A stretch of DNA of 64,000 bases, from contig JANJXV010000014.1 in NCBI GenBank assembly GCA_024803745.1, positions 1,159,001 to 1,223,000 on the forward strand, given 5' to 3'. This stretch comes from Megascapheus bottae (Eukaryota > Chordata > Mammalia > Rodentia > Geomyidae). Numbering within the stretch: the stretch's first letter is position 1; the number at the start of each line of letters is the position of its first letter. The position numbers were made by a program, and so were the translations under genes. Positions 11,559 to 22,460 of the stretch are shown here, one piece after another. Below the pieces are notes generated by a model. It did no database searches and was not told where the DNA came from. It saw nothing but the letters and a program-made list of their open reading frames with translations.

Positions 11559-11990
11559 AGAAATTTAGGTCTTTCAACGTGTGGAGAGACTAATGGCACA
11601 GTATGTGGATCTAAGCAGACCTGTCACCTGATTTGTAAATAAAGATTTGAATGTATACCTGCCCATTTGATTTGACTATGGTTGTATTTCGTTCCAAATC
11701 AGAACTGAATAGTTGCAACATGAGTACTGTGTCCTACACAGCTGTAACTTGGAGGTGAGTTTTAAAGTTTGCAGGCCTCCACAGTAATGCCCTATTTTCC
11801 CTGTGGTGTTGGATTTAGCCTCGTCTTGCTCACCATTTTTCACTGTGAACTCCCTAGGGTGCAAGATCTTGAATGGCATCGTTTGATCATCATGATTAAG
11901 CAGGCTGCTCAAAAGGTGCCCAGTGCCAAGTATATAGGTCCTTTAGATTAGGTGGATAATCATTAGTACATAGTGAAGTTACATATTTCT

Positions 11991-12200
11991 TTTTTCTGTC
12001 ACTTGTGAGACTTGAACTCTGGACCTAGGGACTGTCCCTGAGCTCTTCAACTCAAGGCTACTGCCCTACCCCTTGAGCCACAGCGCCACTGAAATAAGAG
12101 TCTCACAGACTTTAGTGCCTGGGCTGGCTTCGAACCAAGATCCTCAGATCTCAGCCTCCTGAGTAGCTAGGATTACAGGTGTGAGCCACCACGCCCAGCT
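11991..12200 (-). mobile_element. B1-Geo SINE
   Basis: Reverse dimer. Perfect 17-bp target duplication TGAAGTTACATATTTCT at 11974-11990 and 12201-12217. Confidence 0.92.
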
Positions 12201-12289
12201 TGAAGTTACATATTTCTATAAATTCCTCATGAGAGTAGTCTTAATGTAGTTTCCAATTACCTTAAATAATTTAAATGCAGTTTTCTAGA

Positions 12290-12460
12290 CACCTACCATA
12301 TATCAGGTAATGTGAGTGTCATTTCATATTCCATTCCTGCTACTGAAACACAAATTTTCAAAAACAGATAACTCACACAAGTTGGCAAAATTAAGAGCAA
12401 CAAATCTGAACTGAGATCTGCCTGCTTATGAAAAACCAGATCCTTTCCCATTATATTTCT
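12290..12460 (-). mobile_element. MIR SINE, diverged
   Basis: Reverse MIR pattern: 'accatatatcaggtaatgtgagtgtc', AACAGATAACTCACACAAGT, then 'gaactgagatctgcctgc'. Confidence 0.55.
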
Positions 12461-12774
12461 CAGACTCTTCACACAATCATCATTAATAACAGAGGACAAT
12501 GGGCATTAATAATAAAGGTGAGTTCTGGAAGATGAGCCCCCAAATCAGAATTGCTCTGAATCAACAGTTGCCATAATCAAAATAAAACAATTTCACACCT
12601 TTTTATTTCCAGAATGTGTACTAGGTTTTCAGACCAACTGAAAAATACAATCTGAAAAACTGAACAAGGTATAAAATCTAACCTTGGTAAAATATCAAGT
12701 CAATGAAACTTAGACTCAGAATGTAAAAGGAAGAGAGGTGCAACATATATCTGGAATAGCTCTACTCAAAATTA

Positions 12775-13110
12775 TCATTATTGTCTATAGGTATCAGCTG
12801 GGTAACTGTTTTCAAGATTTTCTGGAGACACTAAAATCCACAGATGCTTAAGTCTTTTACGTAAACTAGTAAATGACCTGTATGTAACCTATAAATGATC
12901 TCCATGTTTTATCTCTAGATTACTCAATATAAGGTAAATGTTACATAGTTTTATCATATTGCTTAGGTAGTGATGATAAAATCAACATACATTCAGTACA
13001 TATGTGATGCCCCAACCTGCCTCCTGTATTTTAAATTCACAGTTGCTTGAATCTATGGATGTGAAAACCATGGATAAGAAGTGGAAGGTAACTATCAACT
13101 GTCTCAGCAT
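12775..13110 (+). mobile_element. Old non-autonomous DNA transposon (Tigger/MER2-like)
   Basis: Reads 'tctataggtatcagctggg', TAAAATCCACAGATGCTTAA, 'atctctagattactcaatat', then 'gaatctatggatgtgaaaaccatggataag'. This is the order of segments in the widespread mammalian element that ends 'gaatccgcggatgcggaacc'. The family name is from memory. Confidence 0.6.
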
Positions 13111-13281
13111 ATAAAATCTAAATCAACATAGAAGAAATATTAAAAAAGATTGTAAAAGAGCCAGATTTTTTAAAAGACAAGGCTTTTCTTGGAAGAACTA
13201 TTTCAATTTTCCAAAAGATAAGTTTACACTTCTTTAACCATTCTAAAAACTATGTACCAGAATTTAATGAATCTTCTTTTC

Positions 13282-13558
13282 CCCTCCTTCCCTCCCTCCC
13301 TCCCTTTCTTCCTTCCTTTTTTTTCTTTTTGTTGGTTGGTCTTGGGGTTTGAACTCTGGGCCTGGGAGCTGTCCTTGAGCTCTTCAGCTCAAGGATAGCA
13401 CTCTATCACTTAGGCCACAGCAACATTTCCAGTTTTCTGGTGGTTAACTGGAGATAAGTCTCAGGGACTCTACTGCCTGACTGGCTTTGAATCGCAATCC
13501 TTAGATCTCAGCCTTCTGAGTAGCTAGGATTACAGGTGTGAGCCGCAGGTACCTGGCT
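13282..13558 (-). mobile_element. B1-Geo SINE
   Basis: Reverse dimer with a C/T-rich (poly-purine on minus) tail. Perfect 15-bp target duplication ATGAATCTTCTTTTC at 13267-13281 and 13559-13573. Confidence 0.92.
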
Positions 13559-13573
13559 ATGAATCTTCTTTTC

Positions 13574-15090
13574 TGTATTAATTTGATATACATGTTATGC
13601 CATCAAAGATTACAGCACAACTGTTAGTGGCTATCTTAACTTGGGTCCTGGAGAAGCAAACTAGAGGATGAGACATGTGGGCAAAGGGGATTTCTTAAGA
13701 CGTGTGGAAAAATTAAAAACACAAAGATGAAGGCAGGTGGAGGCATTCCAAATATTAGGGTAAGAGAATATGGCTTCAGTCACAGCTACTTCCAAATGAA
13801 CTTTGGAACCTATGCAACTTGCTTTATCTGCTGCAGCTGTATGGGCTCAGAGCCGTCACTTCTGTTAGAGTGGACTCCTACAATTGTACAGGAAGACACC
13901 AGAGTTCTCTTACCTCATTTTCCTGTCCCAAGAATTTCTTTATTCTTGCTTCTTGTTCCCTCTCTAAGAACTGATTTGTGTATATTCTTTACAAAAGAGC
14001 TTCCTGTTCTCTCTCCACTCAATTCTTGACAAACAACTAATATATAATCCATTAAATCTTGTTGGGAATGTGAGCTCTCAGAGCACATTTCATTCTGCTT
14101 GAAGTCTGTGTCTACTGAGTTTCAACTAACATCGGCCCAAACAAATTGTTTGTTTCTTAATCAATTGGTGCCCTAGTTTTTCTTAAGGTCGACAAAACTG
14201 TTCCTTGGAAAAATCTGTGGGAAAATAACACAAGAAAAAAGGAAGCTAAGCAAAGTAAGCTAGCACGCAAGCTAGCAAGCAAGGTTCCATGGAGGGCAAT
14301 TTTAGCTCAATCCCTTAGGGTGGCTCAGGAGACAAAAGTAGGTCACACCTCACAGTGCACTTATACGATCAGTCACTGGGTAAGATCTGTTCTTAGGAAA
14401 CAGAATTTCCAGACACATCTCTCACATAACACTAGAAAAGCAGGCTCTGGGATTATGAAGACAGTTCCCATATCAACCACCATGAAGGGAATAGATACAT
14501 GTTGGGAATGGATACACACAGAAGCTCTAACAGCAGAATGAAAGGCTTTAACTTTAAGGCCTTTGGACACATCTGCTACCATGAATTTAGATGGGGAAAA
14601 CTTAAAAACTACTTGGCTTGGATTTGCACTCAGGTACTTCCAAAAGGATGAATAACTGATCCATTCCAGCTGAATCTCATCCTGCAGTTGAGGATGCTGG
14701 TAACTCGCCCCATCAACATGTGAAGAGATTTTAATTTCTTAGTATGTATTTCATTATGAATAGTTAAGAATTACCAGACATTTTAAGAAAAGTTTTAAGG
14801 TCAGATAACACCGAGAAACTTGGAAGGGACAATGTCATGACATAAAGACTTAAAACAAACAAAAAGCTACCATCAATATCTTAAAAGAAAGACATCCTAT
14901 CACTATATTACTGAAATAAAATACTAGTTTTTTTTTTAAATCAGAGAACAAAAAGAACACATTAAGCCTCCAAAAACCTGTGCTACTACAAATTATATCC
15001 ACAACAGAGTATAATTCTTCATCAGACTCTGGGACCTCTGTGAGAAGCCTGCTGGAAGTAGCATAAAGCTACAAGGGTTCAAGAATCTTA
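13574..15090. other. Intron 1 sequence, unassigned
   Basis: Several short open frames (for example 13727-14029 plus, 14320-14541 plus) show no recognisable domain or splice context. GCAAGC-type short repeats lie near 14260-14285. No feature that I can name. Confidence 0.45.
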
Positions 15091-15093
15091 AAA

Positions 15094-15400
15094 ATGGCTG
15101 TAGTGGCTCAAAGCCTCTAATCCTTGCTACTTGGAGGCAGAGATGTGGGGATCGTGGTTCAAAACTAGCTCAGGCATAAAATTTTTCAAAACTCCATCTC
15201 AACCAATAGTGTGTGTGTATGGTGGGGATGGCAAACACTTATGTCAGTACAAAATTAGTACAACAGTCAGGCATATGGTGTGTGTCTGTCCTCCCTTGTG
15301 AGGTGGGGAAGCAGCTCAGGTTAGCCAGCACAGAAAGCGAGATTCCACCACAGCAAAAGGGCTCAAGTGGTAAAATGCCTACTTTGTAAGTGCAGCATAT
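15094..15400 (+). mobile_element. Composite SINE, apparently B1-B1-ID
   Basis: B1-like unit 15097-15205 ('ggcagagatgtggggatcgtgg'), a second weaker B1-like unit about 15262-15350, then an ID-like unit starting GGGCTCAAGTGGTAAAATGC. Same order as the copy at 41.88-42.19 kb. Confidence 0.55.

Positions 15401-15402
<2 letters not shown>

Positions 15403-15440
<38 letters not shown>
15403..15440. repeat. (AC)19 microsatellite
   Basis: Pure AC run directly after the composite SINE, probably grown from its tail. Confidence 0.95.
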
Positions 15441-15442
<2 letters not shown>

Positions 15443-16870
15443 CAAAATACCCTGAAAAGCTGAGAAAACTTATTACTGAATAAAGTCATTTTAACTTAAA
15501 ATATTAAAAAATTAAAAACCTTAACAGAACAGCTAAAGTTTAGGGAAATTAAAAAAAAATCATTTGTTAAAAGCAAGTTTTTATCGTGTAGATAACAATA
15601 AAAAACAAGGTAATGAAAAAATAGTAGTCATTATAGTTACATATTAGTTTATAGGTTCAGATAAAAGAGAGGGGAACAAGATTAGTCTCAAAAACAAAAA
15701 GGAAAGGAAGTTGTAAAGACTGCCCATATATTTCCTGTTCCCAAGAATGCATAGTCCATTTTATGGGTTTAGACAAATGTACAAAATTGTTTCTGTCACT
15801 GTAGTGCATCATACAAAGTATTTTCTTTTTTTGCTGCCCTACAGATGTTCCTCAACTTAAATCCATTGTTAAGAAGAAAACACTGGATTTTGAAATGTGA
15901 ATATGGAATACCACAGTCATGCTATACAATGTACTATCCTGGTAATTATGTTCTAACTGGGAGCTGGTCCAGTTCTGCATTGCAAGGAACCTACCCACCT
16001 ATCACTAGGCCAGGAAAAGGTCAAAACTCACAATTTGTACTGTGTTTATATTATGGAAAAGAAAAAAATGTAAATAAAACAAAGTAAGCCAAAAACCATT
16101 TGTATATATTTACTGATAGTGATGGTAAATCTACTTACTACCTGTTAACATATTTAGAGAAAATAACTACATATTTCTAAAAGAGAAGGGGAGCAAGAAG
16201 AGAAACATTGCTTTAAGTTTCTGTAAGTATCATACTTAATAGAAAACAGCTGGATCTGAAATGCTTTCTCCTACACTTAATTTGTTACAATATCACATAA
16301 ATCTTGCCTCTTAGATTTGCTGACTATGCTTTTCATAAGAATACTGAAATAAATTACTTGAAATGACAAAGTCTATCAACACAGCTTATTCATTCTCTCT
16401 CCACCAAGTCTCTCTACCTCTATTTTAATACACTCTGTGATGACACTTTTTTTCCCTCCATTCCTTACTCATTCTTCTTTGAGACAATAATTTCACAGAA
16501 GTTTCACATAACAGTCTTGTTTAAAGATTTTAGAATAATGTAGTCCCTGTTCCCTTTTCTGTGGGGGAATGTGTTAAAAGCCCAAGTACTGACACTGGCT
16601 AGCATTCGGTCTTACATACAATGGCTTTTTTATACATACATATCTATGACAAGTTCAATTTATAAATTAGGCACAGTAGAATTAACCAGGAGATAGAACA
16701 GTTAAAACAACATCTAAAAATTATTTGAATAATGGTTTGTCTCAAAATAACGTATTGTCCTATTGATTTTACTAACATGAGAATATATATACATATATAT
16801 TCTTTATTACACTGAGAACCTTTACCTTCTCATTTATTTATTTTGCAATATCCAAATTGCCCTCATGACC
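15441..16870. other. Intron 1 sequence, unassigned
   Basis: AT-rich DNA with a short TATA/ATATAT patch near 16783-16800. The open frame at 15845-16087 has no protein-like signature. Confidence 0.45.
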
Positions 16871-17589
16871 ACTTTGAGGTCATTGCTAAGTTAAAAATAA
16901 TTCAAACCTAAAGAGAGAACAACTGACATTATAGAGTCTGAGGAGCAGAAAGAAAAAGATAGCTAGACATCCTTAAACAGACCCACTTACACATGATGGT
17001 AGTCCCTCAAAGAGAGAAGAAAGTCTGAGAAATAGCTGAAAATCCCGAAAGTCAATGAAACATTGACCAAGAATCTCACATCTAGAAAAATTGTCCTTTA
17101 AATGTGAAAGAGAAATTAAGATACTTTCAAGTTAAAAAAAAAAAAAGCTGAGGGAGTTCATTATCACTGGATTGGCTCTTTAAGAAATACAGATTCCTCT
17201 TCAAACTGACTATAGTAATGAAAATAGTTGATACTTGCACAAAAACAGGCCTGAGGATCAATGGAACAGAAGACCCATAAATAAAATCAGAGACCGATAG
17301 CCATATAATGTTCAATAAGGGAAAGACAGCCTCTTCAACAAACGATGTAAGGAGAACGGAAATTGGACCCCTTATCATTTCACATCAGCAACAATTCAAG
17401 AGGTATCAAAGATCAATGTAAGACCTAAAACCTTGGAGCTGATACAGGATGGAGAGGGAGAAACATTAGGAGTGCTTGGCAAGGAAAGAACTTTCTGAGT
17501 AAAGATCCAGAAGTACAGCAAATCAAAGAAAAACTTGATAAATAGAACCACATCAACCTAAAGTTTCTGCATGTCAAAAGACATAGCCA

Positions 17590-17791
17590 GGGCTGGGAGT
17601 TTGGCCTAGTGGTTAAAGTGCTTGCCTAGCATGCATGAAGACCCGGGTTCGATTCCTTGGTACCACATACATAGAAAAAAAGCCGGAAGTGGTGCTGAAG
17701 CTCAAGTGGTAGAGCTCTAGCCTTGAGAAAGTCCAAGGACAGTGCTCAGGCCCTGAGCTCAAGCCCAGGACTGGCAAAAAAAAAAAAAAAA
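17590..17791 (+). mobile_element. IDL-Geo SINE
   Basis: Near-consensus dimer with CpGs kept (GACCCGGGTTCGATTCC). Target duplication AAAAGACATAGCCA at 17576-17589 and 17792-17805. Inserted in an L1. Confidence 0.94.
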
Positions 17792-18041
17792 AAAAGACAT
17801 AGCCAACAAGCTAAAAAGACAGCTTACAGAATGAGAGATTTTTGACAACTACACATCAGACAATAGCATAATAAGCAGAATAAACAGAGAAACTGAAAAA
17901 TTAAACCCTCATAAAAATAACAACCCAATTAATAGAGTAGCTAAACAGAATCTTTTCAGAAGTACATATGGCCAACAGAGACACATAAAGAAATGTTCAA
18001 CATCTCTGGCCATAAATGAAATGCAAATAAAAACATTAATC

Positions 18042-18280
18042 TGGGCACTGGTGACTCATGTCTGTAATCCTATCTACTAAGGAGGCTGATGAGATCTGAG
18101 GATTGCAGTAAAAAAGCCAGCCCAGGCAGAAAAGTCTCTGAGACTCATATCTCCAATTAATCAACAGAAAACTGAAGTGGTGTGGCTCAGGGTAGTGAAG
18201 CACTTATTACCTTCTTTTGGCAAAAGAACTCAGAGACAGCATCCAGGCCCTGAGTTCAAGCATCAGGATTGACAAATAAT
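18042..18280 (+). mobile_element. B1-Geo SINE
   Basis: B1 half 'tcatgtctgtaatcctatc', Geo half 'ctgaagtggtgtggctcag', ending 'ttcaagcatcaggattgac' with an AAT/ACA-rich tail. Inserted in L1 ORF2. Confidence 0.85.
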
Positions 18281-19096
18281 AACAACAAAAAACAAAACAC
18301 AAACACGGAGATTCTATCTCATCTTAGTTGGAATAACCATTACCAAGAAAACAAACAATAGATGCTATCACGAATATGGCTAAAAAGGAGCCCTAATATA
18401 GTATTGGTAGGAATGTAAACTCATTCAACCGCTTTGGAAAGCAGTATAGAAGTTTCGCAAAACAATTAAACACAGAACTACTCTATGACCCAGCAATTTT
18501 ACACCTGGGCATCTATCCAATAGATTACAATCGAGGATATGACAAAGCCACTAGCATACCATGTTCACTGCAGAAGTATTTACCATAGCCAAGGTTTGGA
18601 ATTAGCCCAGATGCCCCTCAATGGACAAATGGATCAAGAAAATGTGGTATATCTACACAATGGAATTTTACTCAACTATTAGAAACAGTCCCAAAGGGAC
18701 AAAGGATGCATGTTTTTCCAATATGTGAAAGCTACTTTTAGCGTACACAGCAACCTTATATGTTGAATAGTATGCAAGTTTATATAAACATATTAACTGA
18801 AATATGATAAATCTAAGGAAGAAATCAAATAATATAATTTCTTAGAATGGTAAAGGCAAAGTTCAAAAAATAAATACCAGGAATCCAATACTTGAAAGGA
18901 ATGACATTGACCAGATGAAATGCATTCAGAAACTGCTTTGTTAAATGGTAATTCCTTTGTATTTAAATAAAATAAATTTTAAAGAGACAAATACATTGAA
19001 AGTAAAAATATGAAAAAAGTTATTCCATGTGACTAGTAGATGAGAATAGAAGTGATAAAGTAATACTAGGTAAGATACACTTTAAAAAAATGACAT

Positions 19097-19290
19097 AGGC
19101 CAGTGTGGTGGCTCATGCCTGTAATCCTAGCTTCTCAGGAGGCTGAGGTCTGAGGACCAAGGTTCAAAGCCAGCTAGGGCACAAAAAAGGCCTGAGTCTC
19201 TTACCTCCAATTAACCTCTAGAAAACTGAGAGTGGGGCTTGGCTTAGGGTAGGGTGGTAGCCTTGAGCTGAAGAACTCAGGGACAGTGCA
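19097..19290 (+). mobile_element. B1-Geo SINE, 3' shortened
   Basis: Starts CCAGTGTGGTGGCTCATGCC and breaks off after CTCAGGGACAGTGC, so the last third of the Geo half is absent. Confidence 0.85.
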
Positions 19291-19302
19291 AAAAAGACAA
19301 GG

Positions 19303-19450
19303 GCTGGGAAGGTGACCTGCTAGCATGCATAATGCCCTGAGTTCGATTCCTAAGTACCTAGAAGTAGTGCTGTGGCTCATGTACTGACCTTGAGCAAAAG
19401 AAGCTCAAGAAGAGTGCCTAGGCCCTGAGTCCAAGCCCCGAGACTGACAA
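19303..19450 (+). mobile_element. IDL-Geo SINE, deleted
   Basis: GGGCTGGGAAGGTGACCTGC through 'aagccccgagactgac'. Shortened in the ID half and in the linker. AAAAAAGACAAG before it and AAAAAAAGACAAG after it look like target repeats. Confidence 0.8.
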
Positions 19451-19554
19451 AAAAAAAAAGACAAGACAAAATGACTGTTTAGTAAAAGGATTCTCTAAGA
19501 GAGAAGAAATAATAATTATAAAATGTACCTAATAAACCATTAAAATATATACAT

Positions 19555-19576
19555 TTTAAATATATATATATATAAT
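19555..19576. repeat. AT-rich simple repeat
   Basis: TATATATATATA tract within a longer TA-rich segment. Confidence 0.7.
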
Positions 19577-19675
19577 ACATAAAATATATAAACAAAAGGA
19601 GACAAAGGTAGCTCTATCATACTCACCCTTAATAATGAATAGAATCATATAGAAGATAAGAAAATAGAGGACTTG

Positions 19676-19943
19676 GTCAGACACCAGTGGCCCACCCCTG
19701 TAATCCTAGCTACTCAGGAAGCTGGGATCTAAGGATTGCAGTTCAAAGCCAGCCTGGGCACTAGCGTCCCTGAGACTCTTATCTTCAACTAAACACCAGA
19801 AAACTGGAAGTGGCACTGTGGCTCAAGTGGTAGAGCGCTAGCCTTGGGCTGAAGAGCTCAAGACAGCTCCCAGGCCCAGAGTTCAAGCCCCAAGACCGAC
19901 CCCCCAAAAACAAAAAAAGAAAGAAAGAGAGGGAGAGAGAGAG
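19676..19943 (+). mobile_element. B1-Geo SINE
   Basis: Full dimer. The Geo half shows TGGCTCAAGTGG (19819-19830) and GAGTTCAAGCC (19879-19889). Target repeat AGAGGACTTG at 19666-19675 and 19944-19953. A purine-rich GA tail follows. Confidence 0.92.
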
Positions 19944-20793
19944 AGAGGACTTGAAGTATACAATAAACCAATCAGAGCTAATAAAAATCCAAAACACCTT
20001 ACCTAACAGAAAACATATTCCTCTCAAGCATACATATATTTCTGAAGACAGATCATATGCCAGGTCGCATAATGTCCAGATGTCAGACAACCACAAGATG
20101 TCTGTAACCACAAGAAGATCACATTAGGAATAAAAGAAGGAAAACAAAAATTACAGAAATCAACCAAAGCATATGAAAAAAAATCACACAAAAATCACAA
20201 AGTCTGAAAATATGTGGGCACCAATGAAAACAAAAATATCAAAACTTTCATCATACAGAGAGGTAAGGGCATTTACAGTTATTAACATTTAGAAAAGAAA
20301 GATCTCTGAATAAAAGATATCCAAATTCAACAGAAAGTTAAATTATCTATTTTCAGATTATATAAATCCAGCAGATACAAAATTAAAACACAAGTCAGTT
20401 TCATGTTCACAGACTGTAAGATTTAATAGTTAAGATGTCAGTACCACTGCCAAATGATCTATTTAATGCACTACTTAATAAAATCTTGATGTTTTCTATA
20501 CAAACAGAAAAAAACCCACCTAGATTTTTAAGGTATCTATAAAGACTCTGGAGATCAAAATGGCATTAAAGAAAAAAGAAACGAATCTGGAAGATTCATA
20601 CTTTCTGATCCAAAAACTTTCTATAAAATTTAGTAACCTAAACAGTGTGGTACTGACATAAAGTCAGACTTGGACTCTGTAACTAAACCCATATGGATCT
20701 TGGCAAGGAACCAGAACCACTGAATAGGCAGCTCAGTCTTTTAAACAAATAGATGGTAAAACTGGATATCCACATGTCAAAGAATGATGTTTG

Positions 20794-21042
20794 AGCCAGG
20801 TGCTGGTGGCTCAAGCCTGTAATCCTAGCTACTCAGGAGACTGAGATTGGAGGATCATGGTTCAACCAGCCCAGGCACAAAAGTATGTGAGACTCCTATC
20901 TCTAATTAACCACCAGAAAACCGGAAGTGTGCTGTGGCTCAAAGTAGTAGAGCACTAGCCTTGAGCTGAAGAGCTCAGGGACAGCTGAGAAGCCCAGTCC
21001 CAGAGTTCAAACACTAGGACTGACAAAAAAAAAAAAAAAAAA
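20794..21042 (+). mobile_element. B1-Geo SINE
   Basis: CCAGGTGCTGGTGGCTCAAG, 'aaaaccggaagtgtgctgtgg', 'gagttcaaacactaggactg' and poly(A). Confidence 0.9.
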
Positions 21043-21260
21043 AATGACGGTTGTCCTTACATAATAGAACAGATATATGCATATATACATACGTGCTTTG
21101 GAAGACACAATAAGCAAAGTTTAGGCAAACCACAAAATGAGCAATATTTATAAACTATACATATGATAAGGGATTTTTATTCAAAATAGAGAACTTCTAA
21201 AATTCAACAACAAAAAAATCAACCCAATTCAAAATGGCACAAAACTTACCTCTTCAAAAG

Positions 21261-21262
<2 letters not shown>

Positions 21263-21300
<38 letters not shown>
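21263..21300. repeat. (AC)19 microsatellite
   Basis: AC run with one G interruption near its end. Confidence 0.95.
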
Positions 21301-21301
<1 letters not shown>

Positions 21302-21414
21302 AATGGTAAATGACTACATAAAATGATTCCTAAGCATGAATAATCGTTAGTGGAACACTATATCTATAATGAGATGTCACCTCATACTCATTAAAAATGT
21401 CTACTATTAACAAT

Positions 21415-21665
21415 GTTCAAGAAGTAATGTAACTGTAACTGACTTTGTTACCTGGTATACTGTATATACGTTTACTTGTTTATTTGAAACAAGAAAGGGA
21501 GGGGGGAAACGACAATTGGGAGGGGGTGAGGGAAGAAAATGGGGACAAAAACATGAGAAGGTATATCAATGTGTGAGAAATAATGCACCTACTACCTGAT
21601 AAATGTAACTGTAACCCTGCTATACATTACCCCAACAATAAAACATAAGAAAACATTTACAAATC
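21415..21665 (+). mobile_element. L1 3' UTR, lineage type
   Basis: GTTACCTGGTATACTGTATA, a G-rich tract (GGGAGGGGGTGAGGG), 'tgtaactgtaaccctgctatac' and AATAAAA. Same pattern as 30.44-30.83 kb and 56.56-56.76 kb. Confidence 0.8.
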
Positions 21666-21683
21666 TTAAAAAAGGAAGTAATA

Positions 21684-21991
21684 ACTTTGTGCAAGGAATA
21701 TGTACTAATAATATGAAGGGAAATGTGGGAGGGGAAAGCTCTTTAAAAATGTGAACACTAGTATGTACATGCTTGATGGGAGTTTGGGCAATAATGAAAG
21801 GAAGAATGTGAATATGATGAAAATACTCTGTAGATAGGTGAAAAAATGGAACAAGGAAATGTGATGAAACTGGTTTGGGAAAGGGAAGGGAAGGAGGGAG
21901 AACAAGATGCATTGTATCCATAAATGGACATGGTAAAATGAAACCCTCTGGTACAAATAATTGATGTTAAAAATAAACTTGTTTCATGCCA
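21684..21991 (+). mobile_element. L1-like 3' end nested in an L1 3' fragment
   Basis: A 308-bp insert ending 'taaaaataaacttgtttcatgcc' is flanked by a perfect 16-bp repeat AAAAAAGGAAGTAATA (21668-21683, 21992-22007). It differs from the usual L1 3' end here. Class inferred from its A-rich end and target duplication. Confidence 0.6.
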
Positions 21992-22007
21992 AAAAAAGGA
22001 AGTAATA

Positions 22008-22075
22008 TACCCACCACCTGATGAATGTAACTGTAACCCCTCTGTACATCACCCCGACAAAATTAAAAAAAAAAA
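22008..22075 (+). mobile_element. L1 3' terminus fragment
   Basis: ACCTGATGAATGTAACTGTA then 'cccctctgtacatcacccc' and poly(A). Continues the piece interrupted at 21683. Confidence 0.75.
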
Positions 22076-22079
22076 ACTT

Positions 22080-22460
22080 CTTAAAGGGGAAAAATAAATT
22101 TTAAAGTGTCTACTATCAATAATAATTATTACTATAATACATAACAGGAATTGGAAGGTATGTGAAAAAGTGGAACAAGAACTCTTGTGTAATGCTATAC
22201 TGCTCCTGTGGAAAACAATATGACAGTTCCTCAAATATTGAAAATAATTAAGATGATCCACCAATTCCACTTCCCATATTCATAGTTCATGTTCATAACT
22301 GCAATATTAAAAATAACTAAGCTACAAAAGCAAACCAAACATCTACTGACAGATGGATGAGTTAGCAAATATACAGGGAATGTTAATCAGCCTTAAAAAT
22401 TTTGACATATGTTACAAAATGTATGAAACTTAAGGGCATTCTTGAAATAAGACAAAATAA
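22080..22460 (+). mobile_element. Old L1 ORF2 3' fragment
   Basis: 'tgtggaaaacaatatgacagttcctcaa', 'gatccaccaattccacttcc' and 'gatggatgagttagcaaat' are decayed L1 ORF2 C-terminal motifs. Confidence 0.65.

Larger units (their letters stand above)
16880..18740 (+). mobile_element. Old L1 with internal deletion, carrying two SINEs
   Basis: At 17148-17170 AGCTGAGGGAGTTCATTATC belongs to L1 sequence near the 5' end. From about 17220 the sequence is ORF2 C-terminal half ('atcaatggaacagaagac', 'gacagcctcttcaacaaacg', 'gaatggatcaagaaaatgtg'). Most of ORF2 between is missing. All frames are broken. SINEs inserted at 17590-17791 and 18042-18280. Confidence 0.8.
19960..21390 (+). mobile_element. Old L1 ORF2 fragment with internal deletions
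   Basis: Reads 'gatcatatgccaggtcgcat', 'aacaaaaattacagaaatcaa', 'gaatctggaagattcatac' and 'acagtgtggtactgacataa', the order of ORF2 endonuclease and reverse-transcriptase segments. Broken frames. B1-Geo inserted at 20794-21042. Confidence 0.75.

Noticed and set aside
17630..17660. tRNA-like B box GGTTCGATTCC repeated across the window, possible tRNA genes
   Set aside because: Every instance lies in the left half of an IDL-Geo SINE with target repeats and A-tail. No complete tRNA fold is present.
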